Below, in pieces: positions 22,034 to 34,300 of a stretch of 64,000 nt of DNA. Within the stretch, counting starts at the first letter, position 1, and each line of letters opens with the position of its first letter. The notes beneath the pieces are model-generated. The model had not been told where the DNA came from. It saw only the letters and a program-made list of their open reading frames with translations, and did no database searches. A program made the translations under genes and the position numbers. This DNA comes from Aristolochia californica (Eukaryota > Streptophyta > Magnoliopsida > Piperales > Aristolochiaceae): positions 18,137,981 through 18,201,980 of the forward strand of contig JARWKL010000008.1 in the NCBI GenBank assembly GCA_029961685.1, in the 5' to 3' direction.

Positions 22034-22205
22034 TTCATCGACGATTCTTCGGAAATCAAAATCCGGCGTTATCCTTCTACAGATCCCGAGCATAGCGGCT
22101 GTCGGTAACTGCCGAAACCTTCATCGACGATTCTTCGAACATCAAAATCTGGCATTATCCTCCTACCGATCCCGAGCATAGCGGCCGTCAGTAAGTGCCG
22201 AAACC
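22034..22205. repeat. Two-copy direct repeat, 86-bp period
   Basis: TTCATCGACGATTCTTCG begins at 22034 and 22120; both copies run through GATCCCGAGCATAGCGGC to GTGCCGAAACC or a close variant. It lies in the interior of the element. Confidence 0.8.
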
Positions 22206-22428
22206 TTGTCGACAGATGCTCCTTCCCTCAGGGCGCCGATGAAGGCGGGCGACGGTCGTCTTGCGTCCACACGGCTCCGAACAGGGTGGAATGTTCATGG
22301 CCAAATAGCATACAGGGGATCCAGAAAATTAAATCCCACAGCTACAATTCGAAGATCCACATCTGCACAGGTATTGTGCTCATCCATAGAAACACAAAGC
22401 CCCTCAAAAAAAAAAAATTCCAATTCAC

Positions 22429-22453
22429 TATCCCTCCCCCCCCCCCCCTCCCC
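22429..22453. repeat. Poly-C tract inside third family member
   Basis: A run of 13 C flanked by TCCCT and TCCCC. Low-complexity slippage tract; it limits how far the translated frames across it can be trusted. Confidence 0.9.
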
Positions 22454-22675
22454 AATTTGGAACAATGGTTTGCTCTGTTCTACTGAGAGGTGGAATGAGT
22501 GTGGGAGATGGTGGTCGAAAGTCGAATCCCACCGGAGTTGTGTATGACGGCACTGACGGAATCGCCTTCGTGTCCGGTGGTGAAGAGCAGCCGTTTTGGG
22601 CGTCGTCGCCTGGTAATTTTCCGAGAGCGAGGGCTCTCGGAAACACACCCCTATCAGAAGAATCACCGGAAGACA

Positions 22676-23168
22676 CTAGGCTGGCCGTGCAGAGGGGTTT
22701 TGGGAGGTGGAACCCCCACCCTTGATTACCGACGGAAGTGAGGCATAATACCCTTCCGAGATCCTAAAAATTGAGGTCCCACCGGGAGATTGCGAAAATG
22801 TGGAGGCCAAAATCGACTGTGATTTCGAAGGTGTGATTTCGAAAATGTGGAGGTCAAAATCGGCGCCCCTTTTTTTTAAAAAACCAGCGTCCGCCTCTTC
22901 TACATGGATTTTTTTTGGTAACGATGACAAAATTTTTGATTTTTCCGGCCCTTGGCCTGTTGCCCCGTCTGCCTCTCGAGACGAAATTATTAATTTTTTC
23001 GGCCATGGGCAGTTCTGCCCATCCGAGATAGAGATTTGAGGTTGTATGACCTGTTTTGCTGCAGCAACGAGTTTCTCCCTTCCATAATGTTCAATGGAAA
23101 CATCTAACCGTATTTCCTCCAATCTTACCCATAGCAATCCATCTTTCTTGGGATATAGAATAACCCAT
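22676..23168 (-). pseudogene. Leader ORF remnant of third family member
   Basis: The minus-strand ATG at 23168 starts MGYSISQERWIAMGK, as in the left half of the compound element, then breaks after a short deletion. The reading continues in the next frame as RLEEIRLDVSIEHYGREKLV and AAAKQVIQPQISISDGQN, and stays open to 22676 (about 145 more residues) with a basic, Ser/Pro-rich tail. The shared residues show that a real protein once existed. Function unknown; a truncated Gag is the simplest guess from its position after the primer-binding site. The open frame also runs upstream through the LTR, which is not coding. Confidence 0.5.
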
Positions 23169-23178
23169 TGTGTTCCCG

Positions 23179-23190
23179 CTCTGATACTAG
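23179..23190 (-). other. Decayed primer-binding site, third family member
   Basis: Minus strand TAGTATCAGAGC next to the right LTR, one base different from TGGTATCAGAGC. The following GGGAACACAATGGG is shared with the left half of the compound element. Confidence 0.75.
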
Positions 23191-23191
23191 T

Positions 23192-23606
23192 TGGTATAGT
23201 CTCGGATCTGACACAAGGATTCCTTGGAAGGATCTGGGGTCTGCCACGGGTCACGGGTCTTCCAGGCATTATGTAGGAGTAGTAGGAAGACATGGGGAAG
23301 ACGAAAACGAAAGATCAATCCTAAGGGAAGCTTGATAACCTTAGAGCTCGTTGAGGAGAACTCTAAGCCTCTCTATGCTAGATTTAACCTAATTCTTAAT
23401 ACTTTAATGCTTTCTTTTTTAATTACTCTTACCCCTTAAATAGGGTTCACCCTGTTAGGGTTTAATAAAATATTACAGAAATATCCCTATGGATAAAATA
23501 TTCCAAAAATATCCCTATTAATAAATAATTCCAAAAATACCCTTATGGCCTAAAACTGAAATAAAATAAAGTAAATTAGTAAAAAAACTAAAATAATAAT
23601 GCTATT
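23192..23606 (-). repeat. 5' LTR (right copy) of third family member
   Basis: Starts TGGTATAGTCTCGG and matches the left copy up to CTAAAATAATAATG, then runs into satellite. A TATA-like CTATTTAAGGGG (minus strand) is kept near 23436-23447, whereas the left copy has TTTTTAAGGGG. Confidence 0.83.
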
Positions 23607-26017
23607 TTATATAACAGGTTTGGCAATCGTTGGGAAAACCGGGAGGCGGGGGACTTCTAATTGAGTGTTGACACCCAATCCATAAGTCATTCCTTACAAA
23701 AATATAGCCCGGTACGCATGATAAATCACTTTACAATCGTTTTTTATCGTTATGTCAACTTTTTGAAAATGGGCAAAATAATGGCTTGTTTGACTCCTGT
23801 AAATATCCCACCACACGTTCATATGAGAATTTAATGTTATTCTCTTTAAAAGGTTTGGATCCATAGGTCATTTGCATCTTTAACCTGTTTCAAACATGCA
23901 TATCCCTTTTTTAAAACATGTGTAGAAAAATCTCTTTCTTATAAAATTCCAAGCCAATAGGGTTGAACTAGTGGAATTTCTCAAACTTGGATAACAAAAC
24001 TTTTGTGTTCATTTGTGGTGTGTGAATAAATTTTCTTTACTTACATTTGTTATTGCTTTAAATTATTTCCAAACATAAACTCCAAAAGTTTCATTTTGTT
24101 GTGATCTATTAGCCTTTTATCTCTTTTTTTTTTTACGAGATGAAGGGAAACTGAAATCTCAAGTTTTGATTTTAGAAATAAGTATACTTGTAAAATGGAA
24201 ATGCACATTGCAAAAATGTAGAGAGAGATAATTCGAAAAAGTGACTGTAATTTTTAGTGATTGTAAACTATTTTTAGTTTTTATATATCAGGTTTTGCAA
24301 TTGTTGGGAAAAGGGGTAAGCGGGGGAGTTTTTACTGAGTGTTGATTGCCAATCCATAAGTCATTCCTTAGAAAAATATTGCCCGGTACACATGATAAAT
24401 AACCATACAATCATCTATGATTGTTAGGTCAACTATTAGTAAATGGGCAAAATAAAGGTTTTTTTCACTTGTGTAAATATCCCACCACACGATCACTTGA
24501 GAATTTAATGTCATTCTCTTTAAAAGGTTTAGATCTATAGGTCATTTTCATCTTTAACCTGTTTCAAGCATGCCTATCTATTTTTTAAAACATGTGTAGA
24601 AAAATCTCTGTTTTATAAAATTCCAAGCCATTAGGGTTGAACTAGTGGAATTTACTAAACTTGGATAACAAAACTTTTGTGTTCATTTGTGGTGTTTTAA
24701 TAGATTTTATTTATTTACATTTTTTATTGGTTTAAATTTTTTCTTTACATAAACTCTAAAATTTTCACTTTGTTGTAATCTGTTTGCTTTTTATCTCTTT
24801 TTTTGTTTACGAGATGAAGGGAAAGTGAAAACTCAAGTTTCGATTTAAGAAAAAATTATATATCTAAAAAGGAAATGCACAATGCCCAACTTTAGGGAGA
24901 TATAATTCCAAAAAGTTTCTGTAATATTTATTGATTGTAAACACTTTTTAGGTTTTATATATTAGGTTTTCAATCATCGGGAAAAGGGGAAGGCGGGGGA
25001 TTTTTAACTGAGTGATGACTCCGAATCCATAAGTCGTTCCTTAAAAAAATATAGCATGTTATGCATGATCAATCACTTTACAATCATCTATGATCGTTAG
25101 GTCAAATTTTTGTAAATTGGCAAAATAATGGATTGTTTAACTTGGGTTAAAATCCCAATGCACGTTCACTTGAGAATTTAATGTTATTCTCTTTTAAAGG
25201 GTTGGATTCATAAGTAATTTTCATCTTTAACATGTTTCAAGCATGCTTATCCATTTTTTAAAATGTGTAGAAACATCTCTTTCTTATAAAATTCCAAGAC
25301 ATTAGGGTTGAACTTGTGAAATTTCCAAAACTTGGATAACAAAACTTTTGTGTTCATTTGTGGTATGTGAATAAATTTTCTTTACTTACATTTGTTATTG
25401 CTTTAAATTTTTTCCATACATAAACTCTAAAATTTTAATTTTGTTGTGATCTATTTGCCTTTTATCCATTTTTATACTTACGAGATAAAGGGAAAGTGAA
25501 AACTTAAGTTTTGATTTAATAAAAAAGTATACATCTAAATTTGAAATGCCTAATGCACAAATGTAGAGAGAGATAATTCAAAAATGTGTTTGTAATTTTT
25601 AGGGATTGCAAACTCTTTTTAGTTTTTAAATATCAGGTTTTGCAATCGTAGGGAAAAGGGGGAGGTGGAGGATTTTTAACTGCGCGTTGACTCCCACTCC
25701 CTAAGTCATTCCTTACAAAAATATAGCCCGTTATGCGTGATAAATCACTTTACAATCATCAATGATCGTTAGGTCAGCTTTTTGTAAATGGGCAAAATAA
25801 TGGCTTGTTTGACTCGGGTAAATATCCCACCGCACTTCACTAGAGAATTTAATGTTATTCTTTTTAAAAGGTTTGGATCCATAGGTCATTTGCACCTTTT
25901 ACTTGTTTCAATCATGCATATCCATATTTTCAAACATGTGTAGAAAAATCTCTATCTTCTAAAATTCCAAGCTATTAGGGTTGAACTAGTGGAATTTCTC
26001 AAACTTATATTACAAAA

Positions 26018-29000
26018 CTTTTGTTATCTTTTGTGGTGTGTGAATAAATTTTATTTATTTAAATTTTTTATTGCTTTAAATTCTTTCCATACACAAACAC
26101 TAAATTTTTTATTTTGTTGTGATCAATTTTCCATTTATCTCTTTTTATGTTTATAAGATGAAGGGAAAGTGCAAACTCTAGTTTTGATTTAAGAAAAAAA
26201 TATACATCTAAAATTGAAATGCACAATGCACAAATGTAGAGAAATATAATTCCAAAAATTTTCTATAATTTTTAGGGATTGTTTTTTGTTTTTATATGTC
26301 AGGTTTTGCAATCGTCGGGAAAAAGGGGATGCGTGGGATTTTTAACTGTGTGTTGACTCTTAATCCATAAGTCATTCCCCACAAAAATATAGCTCGTTAC
26401 GCATGATAAATCACTTTACAATCATCTATGATCGTTAGGTCAACTTTTTGTAAATGCGCAAAATAATGGTTTGTTTGACTAGGGTATATATCCATTGGTC
26501 ATTTGCATCTTTAACATATTTCAAGCATGCATATCCATTGTTTTAAACATGTCTTGAAAAATCTCTTTCTTATAAAATTCCAAGCCATTAGGGTTGAACT
26601 AGTGGAATTTCCCAAACTTGGATAAAAAAAGTTTTGTGTTCATTTGTGGTGTGTGAATAAATTTTCTTTACTTACATTTGTTATTGCTTTAAATTCATTC
26701 CATACATAAGCTCTAAAATTTTCATTTTGTTGTGATCTATTTGCCCTTTATCTCTTTTTTTTTTTCAAGATGAAGGGAAGTTAAAACAAAAGTTTTTATT
26801 TAAGAAAAAAATATACATCTAAAGTGGAAATGCACAATGCACAAATTTAGAGAGAGATAATTCTAAAAAGTGTCTGCAATTTTTAGGGATTATAAACACT
26901 TTGTAGTTTTTATATATCGGGTTTTGCAATCGTCGAGAAAAGGGGCAGCGAGGGGATTTTTAACTTAGTGTTGACTCCCAATCCATAAGTCTTTCCTGAC
27001 AAAAATATAGCCCGTTACACATGACAAATCACTTTACAATCATCTATGATTGTTTGGTCAGCTTTTTGTAAATGGGCAAAATAATGGCTTGTTTGACTTG
27101 GGAAAATATCCCATTGCATGTTCACTTCAGAATTTAATGCTATTCTCTTTAAAAGGTTTGGATCCATTGGTCATTTGCATCTTTAACATGTTTCAAGAAT
27201 GCATATCCATTTTTTAAAACATGTGTTGAAAAATCTCTTTCTTATAAAATTCCAAGCCGTTAGGGTTGAACTAGTGGCATTTCCCAAACTTGGATAACAA
27301 TGTGTTGTGTTCATTTGTGGTGTGTGATTAAAATTTCTTTATTTACATTTTTTATTGCTTTAAATTCATTCCATACATAAGCTCTAAAATTTTCATTTTA
27401 TTGTGATCTATTTGCATTTTATCTTCTTTTTTTTGTTTACAAGATGAAGGGAAGTCAAAACTAAGGTTTTGATTTAAGAAAAAAATATACAGGTAAAATG
27501 GAAATGCACAATGCACAAATTTAGAGAGATATAATTCAAAAAAGTGTCCGCAATTTTTAGGGATTATAAACAATTTATCGTTTTATATAATAGGTTTTGC
27601 AATCGTCAAGAAAAGGGGGAGGCGGGGGATTTTTAACTGAGTGTTAGCTCCCAATCCATAAGTCATTTCTTACAAGAATATAGCCTGTTATACATGATAA
27701 ATCACTTTACAATCATCTATGATTGTTAGGTCAACTTTTTGTAAATGGGCAAAATAATGGCTTGTTTGACTTGGGTAAATATCCCACCGAACGTTCACTT
27801 GAGAATATAATGTTATTCCCTTTAAAAGGTTTGGATCCATAGGTCATTTTCATATTTAACATGTTTCAAGCATGCATATCCATTTTTTAAAACATGTGTT
27901 TAAAAATCTCTTTCTTGTAAAATTCCAGGGCACTAGGGATGAACTAGTGGAAATTTCTAAGCTTGGAAAACAAAACTTTTTTGTTCATTTTTGGTGTGTG
28001 AATAAATTTTCATTCCTTACATTTGTTATTGCTTTAAATTCATTCCATACATAAACTCTATAATTAACATTTTGTTGTGATCTATTTGCCTTTTATCTCT
28101 TTTTTTGTTTACGAGATGAAGGGAAAGTGAAAACTCAAGTTTTGATTTAAGAAAAAGTTATATATCTAAAATGGAAATGCACAATGCACAAATGTAGAGA
28201 GAGACAATTCCTGAAAGTGTCTGTAATTTTTAAGGATTGTAAACTCTTATTAGTTTTTATATATCAGTTTTGCAATCGTCGGGAAAAGGGGGAGGTAGGG
28301 GATTTTTAACTGAGTATTAACTCCCAATCCATAAGTCATTCCTTACAAAAACATAGTCTGTTACGCCTGATAAATCACTTTACAATCATCTATGATCGTT
28401 AGGTCAACTTTTTTTTAAATGGGCAAAATAATGACATGTTTGACTTGGGTAAATATCCCATCACACGTTCACTTGAGAATTTAATGTTATTCTCATTAAA
28501 AGGTTTGGATCCACAGGTCATTTACATCTTTAACATGTTTCAAGCATGCATATCCATATTGTAAAACATGTGTAGAGAAATTTTTTTCTTATAAAATTGC
28601 AAACTATTAGGGTTGTACAAGTTGAATTTCTCAAACTTTGATAACAAAACCTTTGTTATCTTTTGTGGTGTGCGAATAAATTTTATTTACTTACATTTGT
28701 TTTTGCTTTAAATTATTTCCTTACATAAACTCTAAAATTTTTATTTTGTTGTGATCAATTTGACTTTTATCTCTTTTTTTGTTTACAAGATGAAGGGAAA
28801 GTGAAAACTCAAGTTTTGATTTTAGAAAAAAGTATACATCTAAAGTTGAAAGGCACAATGGACAAATGTTGAGAAAGATTATTCCAAAAAGTGTTTGTAA
28901 TTTTTAGGGATTGTAAACTCTTTTTTGTTTTTATATGTCAGGTTTTGCAACCGTCTGGAAAAGGGGGAGGCATGGAATTTTTATTTGAGTGTTGACTTCC

Positions 29001-31340
29001 AATCCGTAAATCATTCCCTACAAAAATATAGCCCATTACGAATGATAAATCACTTTATAATCATCTATGATCGTTAGGTCAACTTTTTGTAAATACACAA
29101 AATAATGGCATGTTTGACTCAGGTAAGTATCCCACCGGACTTTCACTTGAGAATTTAATGTTATTCTCTTTAAAAGGTTTGGATCCATAGGTAATTTGCA
29201 TCTTTAACATGTTTCAAGCATGCATATCCATTTTTTAAAACTTGAGTAGAAAAATTTCTTTCTTATAAAATTCCCTGCTATTGGGATTGAATTAGTGGAA
29301 TTTTTCAAACTTGGATAACAAAACTTTTGTGTTCTTTTGTGGTGTGTGAATAAATTTTCTTTACTTACATTTTTTATTGTTTTAATTGTTTCCCTTCATG
29401 AACTCTAAATTTTTCATTTTGTTGTGATCTATTTTCCTTTTATCTTTTTTTTTTTTGTTTACAAGATGAAGGGAAGTTAAACCTCAAGTTTTGATTTAAG
29501 GAAAGTGGATACATCTAAAATGGAAATGCACAAGGCACAAATTTTGAGAGAGATAATTCAAAAACGTGTCTTAAATTTTTAGGGATTATAAACACTTTGT
29601 AGTTTTTATATATCAGGTTTTGCAATTGTCGAGAAAAGGGGAAGGAGGGGGGTTTTTAACTGAGTGTTGACTCCCAATCCATATGTCATTCCTTAAAAAT
29701 ATTGCCCATTACGCATGACAAATCACTTTACAGTCATATATGATTGTTTGGTCAGCTTTTTGTAAATGGGCAAAATAATGGCTTGTTTGACTTGGGTAAA
29801 TATTCCACCGCATGTTCACTTGAGAATTTTAAGCTATTCTCTTTAAAAGGTTTGGATCCATTGGGTATTTGCATCGTTAACTTTTTTCAAGCATGCATAT
29901 CCATTTTTTAAAACATGTGTTGAAAAATCTCTTTCTTATAAAATTCCAAGCCAATAGGGTTGAACTAGTGGAATTTCCCAAACTTGGATAACAATAGTTT
30001 TGGGTTCATTTGTGGTGTGTGAATAATTTTTTTTTACTTTTATTTGTTATTTATTTATATTCATTCAATACATAAGCTCTAAAATTTTCATTTTGTTGTG
30101 CTCTGTTTGCCTTTAATCTCTTTTTTTGTTTACAAGATGAAGGGAAGTTAAAATTAAACTTTTGATTTTTGAAAAAAGTATACATCTAAAATGGAAATAC
30201 ACAACTCAAAAATTTAGAGAGAGATAATTCAAAAAAGTGTTAGCAATTTTTAGGGATTATAAACACTTTGTAGTTTTTATATATCAGGTTTTGCAATGTC
30301 GAGAAAAGGGGGAGGCGGGAGATTTTTAATTGTTTGTTGACTTCCAATCCGTAAGTCATTCCTTAATAAAATATTGCCTGTTATGCATGATAAATCACTT
30401 TACAATCATCTATGAATTTTAGATCAGCTTTTTGTAAATGGGCAAAATAATGGCTTCTTTGACTTGGGTAAATATCCCATCGCACGTTCACTTGAGAATT
30501 TAATGTTATTCTCTTTAAAACGTATGGATCTATAGTTCATTTTCATCTTTACCAAGTTTCAAGCATGACTATCCATTTTTTAAAACATGTGTTGAAAAAT
30601 CTCTTTCCTGTTAAATTCCAAGCCATTAGGGTTGAACTAGTGGAATTTCCCAAACTTGAATAAAAAACTTTTGTGTTCATTTGTGGTGTGTGGATAAATT
30701 TTCTTTACTTACATTTTGTATTGATTTAAATTCCTTCCATACATAAACTCTAAAATTTTCATTTTGTTGTGATCTATTTGCCTTTTATCTTTGTTTTTAT
30801 TTACGAGATGAAGGGAAAGTGAAAACTCAAGATTTGATTTAAGAAAAAGTTATATATCAAAAATGGAAATGCACAATGGAAAAATGTAGAGAGAGATAAT
30901 TCTTGAAAGTGTCTATAATCTTTAGGGAATGTAAACTCTTCTTAGTTTTTATATATCTGGTTTTACAATCGTCGGGAAAAGGGGGTGGCGGGGGATTTTT
31001 AACTGAGTGTTGACTCCCACTTCATAAGTCATTCCTTACAAAAAATAGCCCGTTACGTATGATAAATTCCTTTACAATCATTTATGATTGTTAGGTCTGT
31101 TTTTTCTAAATAGGCAAAATAATGGCTTGTTTGACTCGGTTAAATATCCCATTGCACGTTCACTTGAGAATTTAATGTTATTATCTTTACAAGGTTTGGA
31201 TCCATAGGTCATTTGCATCTTTAACAAGTTTCAAGCATGCATATCCATTTTTTAAAATATGTGTAGAAAAATTTCTTTCCTATAAAATTTCAAGCCATTA
31301 GGGTTGAACTAGTGGAATTTCCCAAAATTGGATAACAAAA
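26018..31340. repeat. Tetrameric higher-order repeat, two units
   Basis: Units 26018-28650 and 28651-31340 each hold four monomers in the same order. The first has TTGTTATCTTTTGTGG and TTTTTATATGTCAGG. Two follow that carry GGGAAGTTAAA-type and ATAAACACTTTGTAG variants. The last has AAAAAGTTATATATC and a TTGAAAGTGTC or CTGAAAGTGTC variant. Unit length is about 2,690 bp; the first unit is shorter because of a deletion near 26490. Confidence 0.75.
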
Positions 31341-34300
31341 ATTTAGTGTTCATTTGTGGTGTGTGAATAAATTTTCTTTACTTAAATTTGTTACTGCTTT
31401 AAATTCTTTCCTTACATAAACTCTAAAATTTTCATTTTGTTGTGATCAATTTGCCTTTTATCTCTTTTTTTGTTTACGAGATGAAGGGAAAGGGAAAACT
31501 CAAGTTTCGATTTAAGAGAAAATTATATATCTAAAAAGGCAATGCACAATGCAATAATTAGAGAGAGATAATTCCAAAAAGTGTGTGTCATTTTTAGGGA
31601 TTTTAAACTTTTTTTAGTTTTTATATATCAGGTTTTGCAATCGTCGGGAAAAGGGGGATGCAGGGGATTTTTAACTGAGTTTTGACTCCCAATCCATAAG
31701 TTTTTCCTTACAAAAATATAGCACGTTAGACATGTTAAATCACTTTACAATCATCTATGATCGTTAAGTCAGCTTTTTGTAAAGGGGCAAAATAATGGCT
31801 TGTTTGACTCTGGTAAATTTCCCAACCCACGTTCATATGAGAATTAAATTTTATTCTCTTTAAAAGGTTTGGATCTATAGGTCATTTGCATCTTTAGCAC
31901 GTTTTAAGCATGCCCATCCATTTTTTATAACATGTGTAGAAATATCTCTTTCTTATTAAATTCCAAGCAATTAGGGTTGATCTAGTGGAATTTCTCAAAT
32001 TTGTATAACAAAACTTTTGTGTTCATTTGTGGTGTGTGAATAAATTTTATTTTCTTACATTTATTTTTGCTTTAAATTCATTCCATACATCAACTCTAAA
32101 ATTTTGTTTTGTTGTGATCTATTTGCCTTTTATCTCTTATTTTGTTTACAAGATAAAGGGAAGTTAAAACTCAAGTTCTGATTTAAGAAAAATAGTATAC
32201 ATCTAAACTGGAAATGCACAACGCAAAAAATTAGAGAGAGATAATTCAGGTTTTGCAATCGTCAGGAAAATGGGGTGGCAGGGGATTTTTAACTGAGTGT
32301 TGACTCCCAATCCACAAGTCATTCCTTAGAAAAATATAGCCCGTTAAGCATGATAAATTACTTTACAATCATCTATGATCGTTAGGTCATATTTTTGTAA
32401 ATGGGCAAAATAATGGCTTGTTTGACTCGGGTAAATATACCACCGCATGTTCACTTTAGAATTTAATGTTATTCTCTTTAAAAGGTTTGGATCCATAGGT
32501 CATTTGCATCTTTAACATGTTTCAAGCATGCATATCCATTTTTTAAAACTTGAGTAGAAAAATCTCTTTCTTATAAAATTCCAAGCTATTAGGATTGAAC
32601 TAGTGGAATTTCCCAAACTTGGATAACAAAACTTTTGTGTTCATTTGAGGTGTGTGAATAAATTTTCTTTACTTACATTAGTTATTGCTTTAAATTCTTT
32701 CCATGCATAAACTCTAACATTTTCATTTTGATGTGATCTATTAGCCTTTTATCTCTTTTTTTGTTTACAAGATGAAGGGAAAGTGAATAGTCATGTTTTG
32801 ATTTAAGAAATAAGAATACATGTAAAATGGAAATGCACAATGCAAAAATGTAGAGAGTGATAATTCCAAAAAACTGTCTGTAATTTTTAGGGACTGTAAA
32901 CTCTTTTTTGTATTTATATATCATTTTTTACAATCGTCGGGAAAAGGGGGAAGCGGGGTATTTCTAACTGAGTGAAGACTCCCAATCCATAAGTATCGCC
33001 CGTTACACATGATAAATCACTTTTACAATCATCTATGATCGTTAGGTCACCTTTTGGTATATGGGCAAAATAATGGCTTGTTTGACTCTAGTAAATATCC
33101 CAACAATTGTTCACTTGAGAATTTAATGTTATTCTTTTTAAAAGGTTTGGATCCATAGGTCATTTGCATCTTTAACATGTTTTAAGCATGCATATCCATT
33201 TTTTAAAACTTGTGTAGAAATATCTCTTTCTTATAAAATTCCAACCAATTAGGGTTGAACAAGTGGAATTTCTCAAACTTGGATAACAAAACTTTTGACT
33301 TCATTTGTGGTGTGTGAATAAATTTTCTTTACTTAAATTTATTATTTCTTTAAATTCTTTCCTTAAAAAATTCTAAAATTTTCATTTTGTAGGGATCGAT
33401 TTGCCTTTTATCTCTTTTTTTTTGTTTACAAGATGAAGGAGAAATAAAAACTCAAGTTTTGATTTAAGACAAAAGTATACATTTAAAATAGAAATGCTCA
33501 ATGCATAAATATAGAGAGAAATAATTCCAAAAAATGTGTGTAATTTTTAGGGATTGTAAACTCTTTTTAGTTTTTATATATGAGGTTTTGCAATCGTCGG
33601 GAAAAGGGGGAGGTAGGGGATTTTTAACTGTGTGTTGTCCCCCAATCCATAAGTGATTTCATACAAAAATATAGCCCGTTACGCATGATAAATCACTTTA
33701 CAATCATCTATAATCGTTAGGTCAGCTTTTTATAAATGGGCAAAACAATGGCTTGTTTCACTTGGGTAAATATCCCACCACACGTTCACTTGAGACTTTA
33801 ATGTTATTCTCTTTAAAAGTTTTGGATCCATAGGTCATTTGCATCTTTAACATGTTTCAAACATGCAAATCCATTTTTTTAAACATGTGCAGAAAAATCT
33901 CTTTCTTATAAAATTCCTAGCTATTAGGATTGAACTACTAGAATTTCCCAAACTTGGATAACAAAACTTTTGTGTTCATTTGTGATGTGTGAATAAATTT
34001 TTTTACTTACATTTTTTATTGCTTTAAATTATTTCCATACATAAACTCTAAAATATTCATTTTGTTGTGATCTATTTGCCTTTTATCTCTTTTTTTGTTT
34101 ACGAGATGAAGGGAAAGTGAAAACTCATGTTTTTATTTAAGAAAAAAATATACATCTAAAATGGAAGTGCACAATGCACAAATGTTGAGAGAGATAATTC
34201 CTAAAATTTTTTGTAATTTTTAGGGATAGTAAACTTTTGATAGTTTTTATATATCAGGTTTTGCTATCGTCGGGAAAAGGGGGAAGCAGTGGATTTTTAA

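Larger units (their letters stand above)
21245..23606 (-). mobile_element. Third member of the same non-autonomous LTR family
   Basis: A minus-strand element of about 2.36 kb. Its left LTR starts TGGTACGGTCCCAG (the family normally has TGTTAC). It has a purine tract next to the left LTR, a decayed primer-binding site and a right LTR. The interior shares with the compound element the subterminal palindrome, the GTTAACCTGG/TTGACTCGG tract and the leader ORF. The right edge is blurred: the last bases of the LTR (GCGTGCATAACA) are missing or merged with satellite TTATATATCAGG, so the end could be placed between 23606 and 23615. No target duplication is visible, and about 300 bp of satellite is missing at this junction. 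Confidence 0.85.

Noticed and set aside
22206..22741. Overlapping frames of 80-123 codons on both strands
   Set aside because: They run across a poly-C tract and low-complexity element interior, differ in every frame, and have no match to the other family members beyond the leader ORF region.
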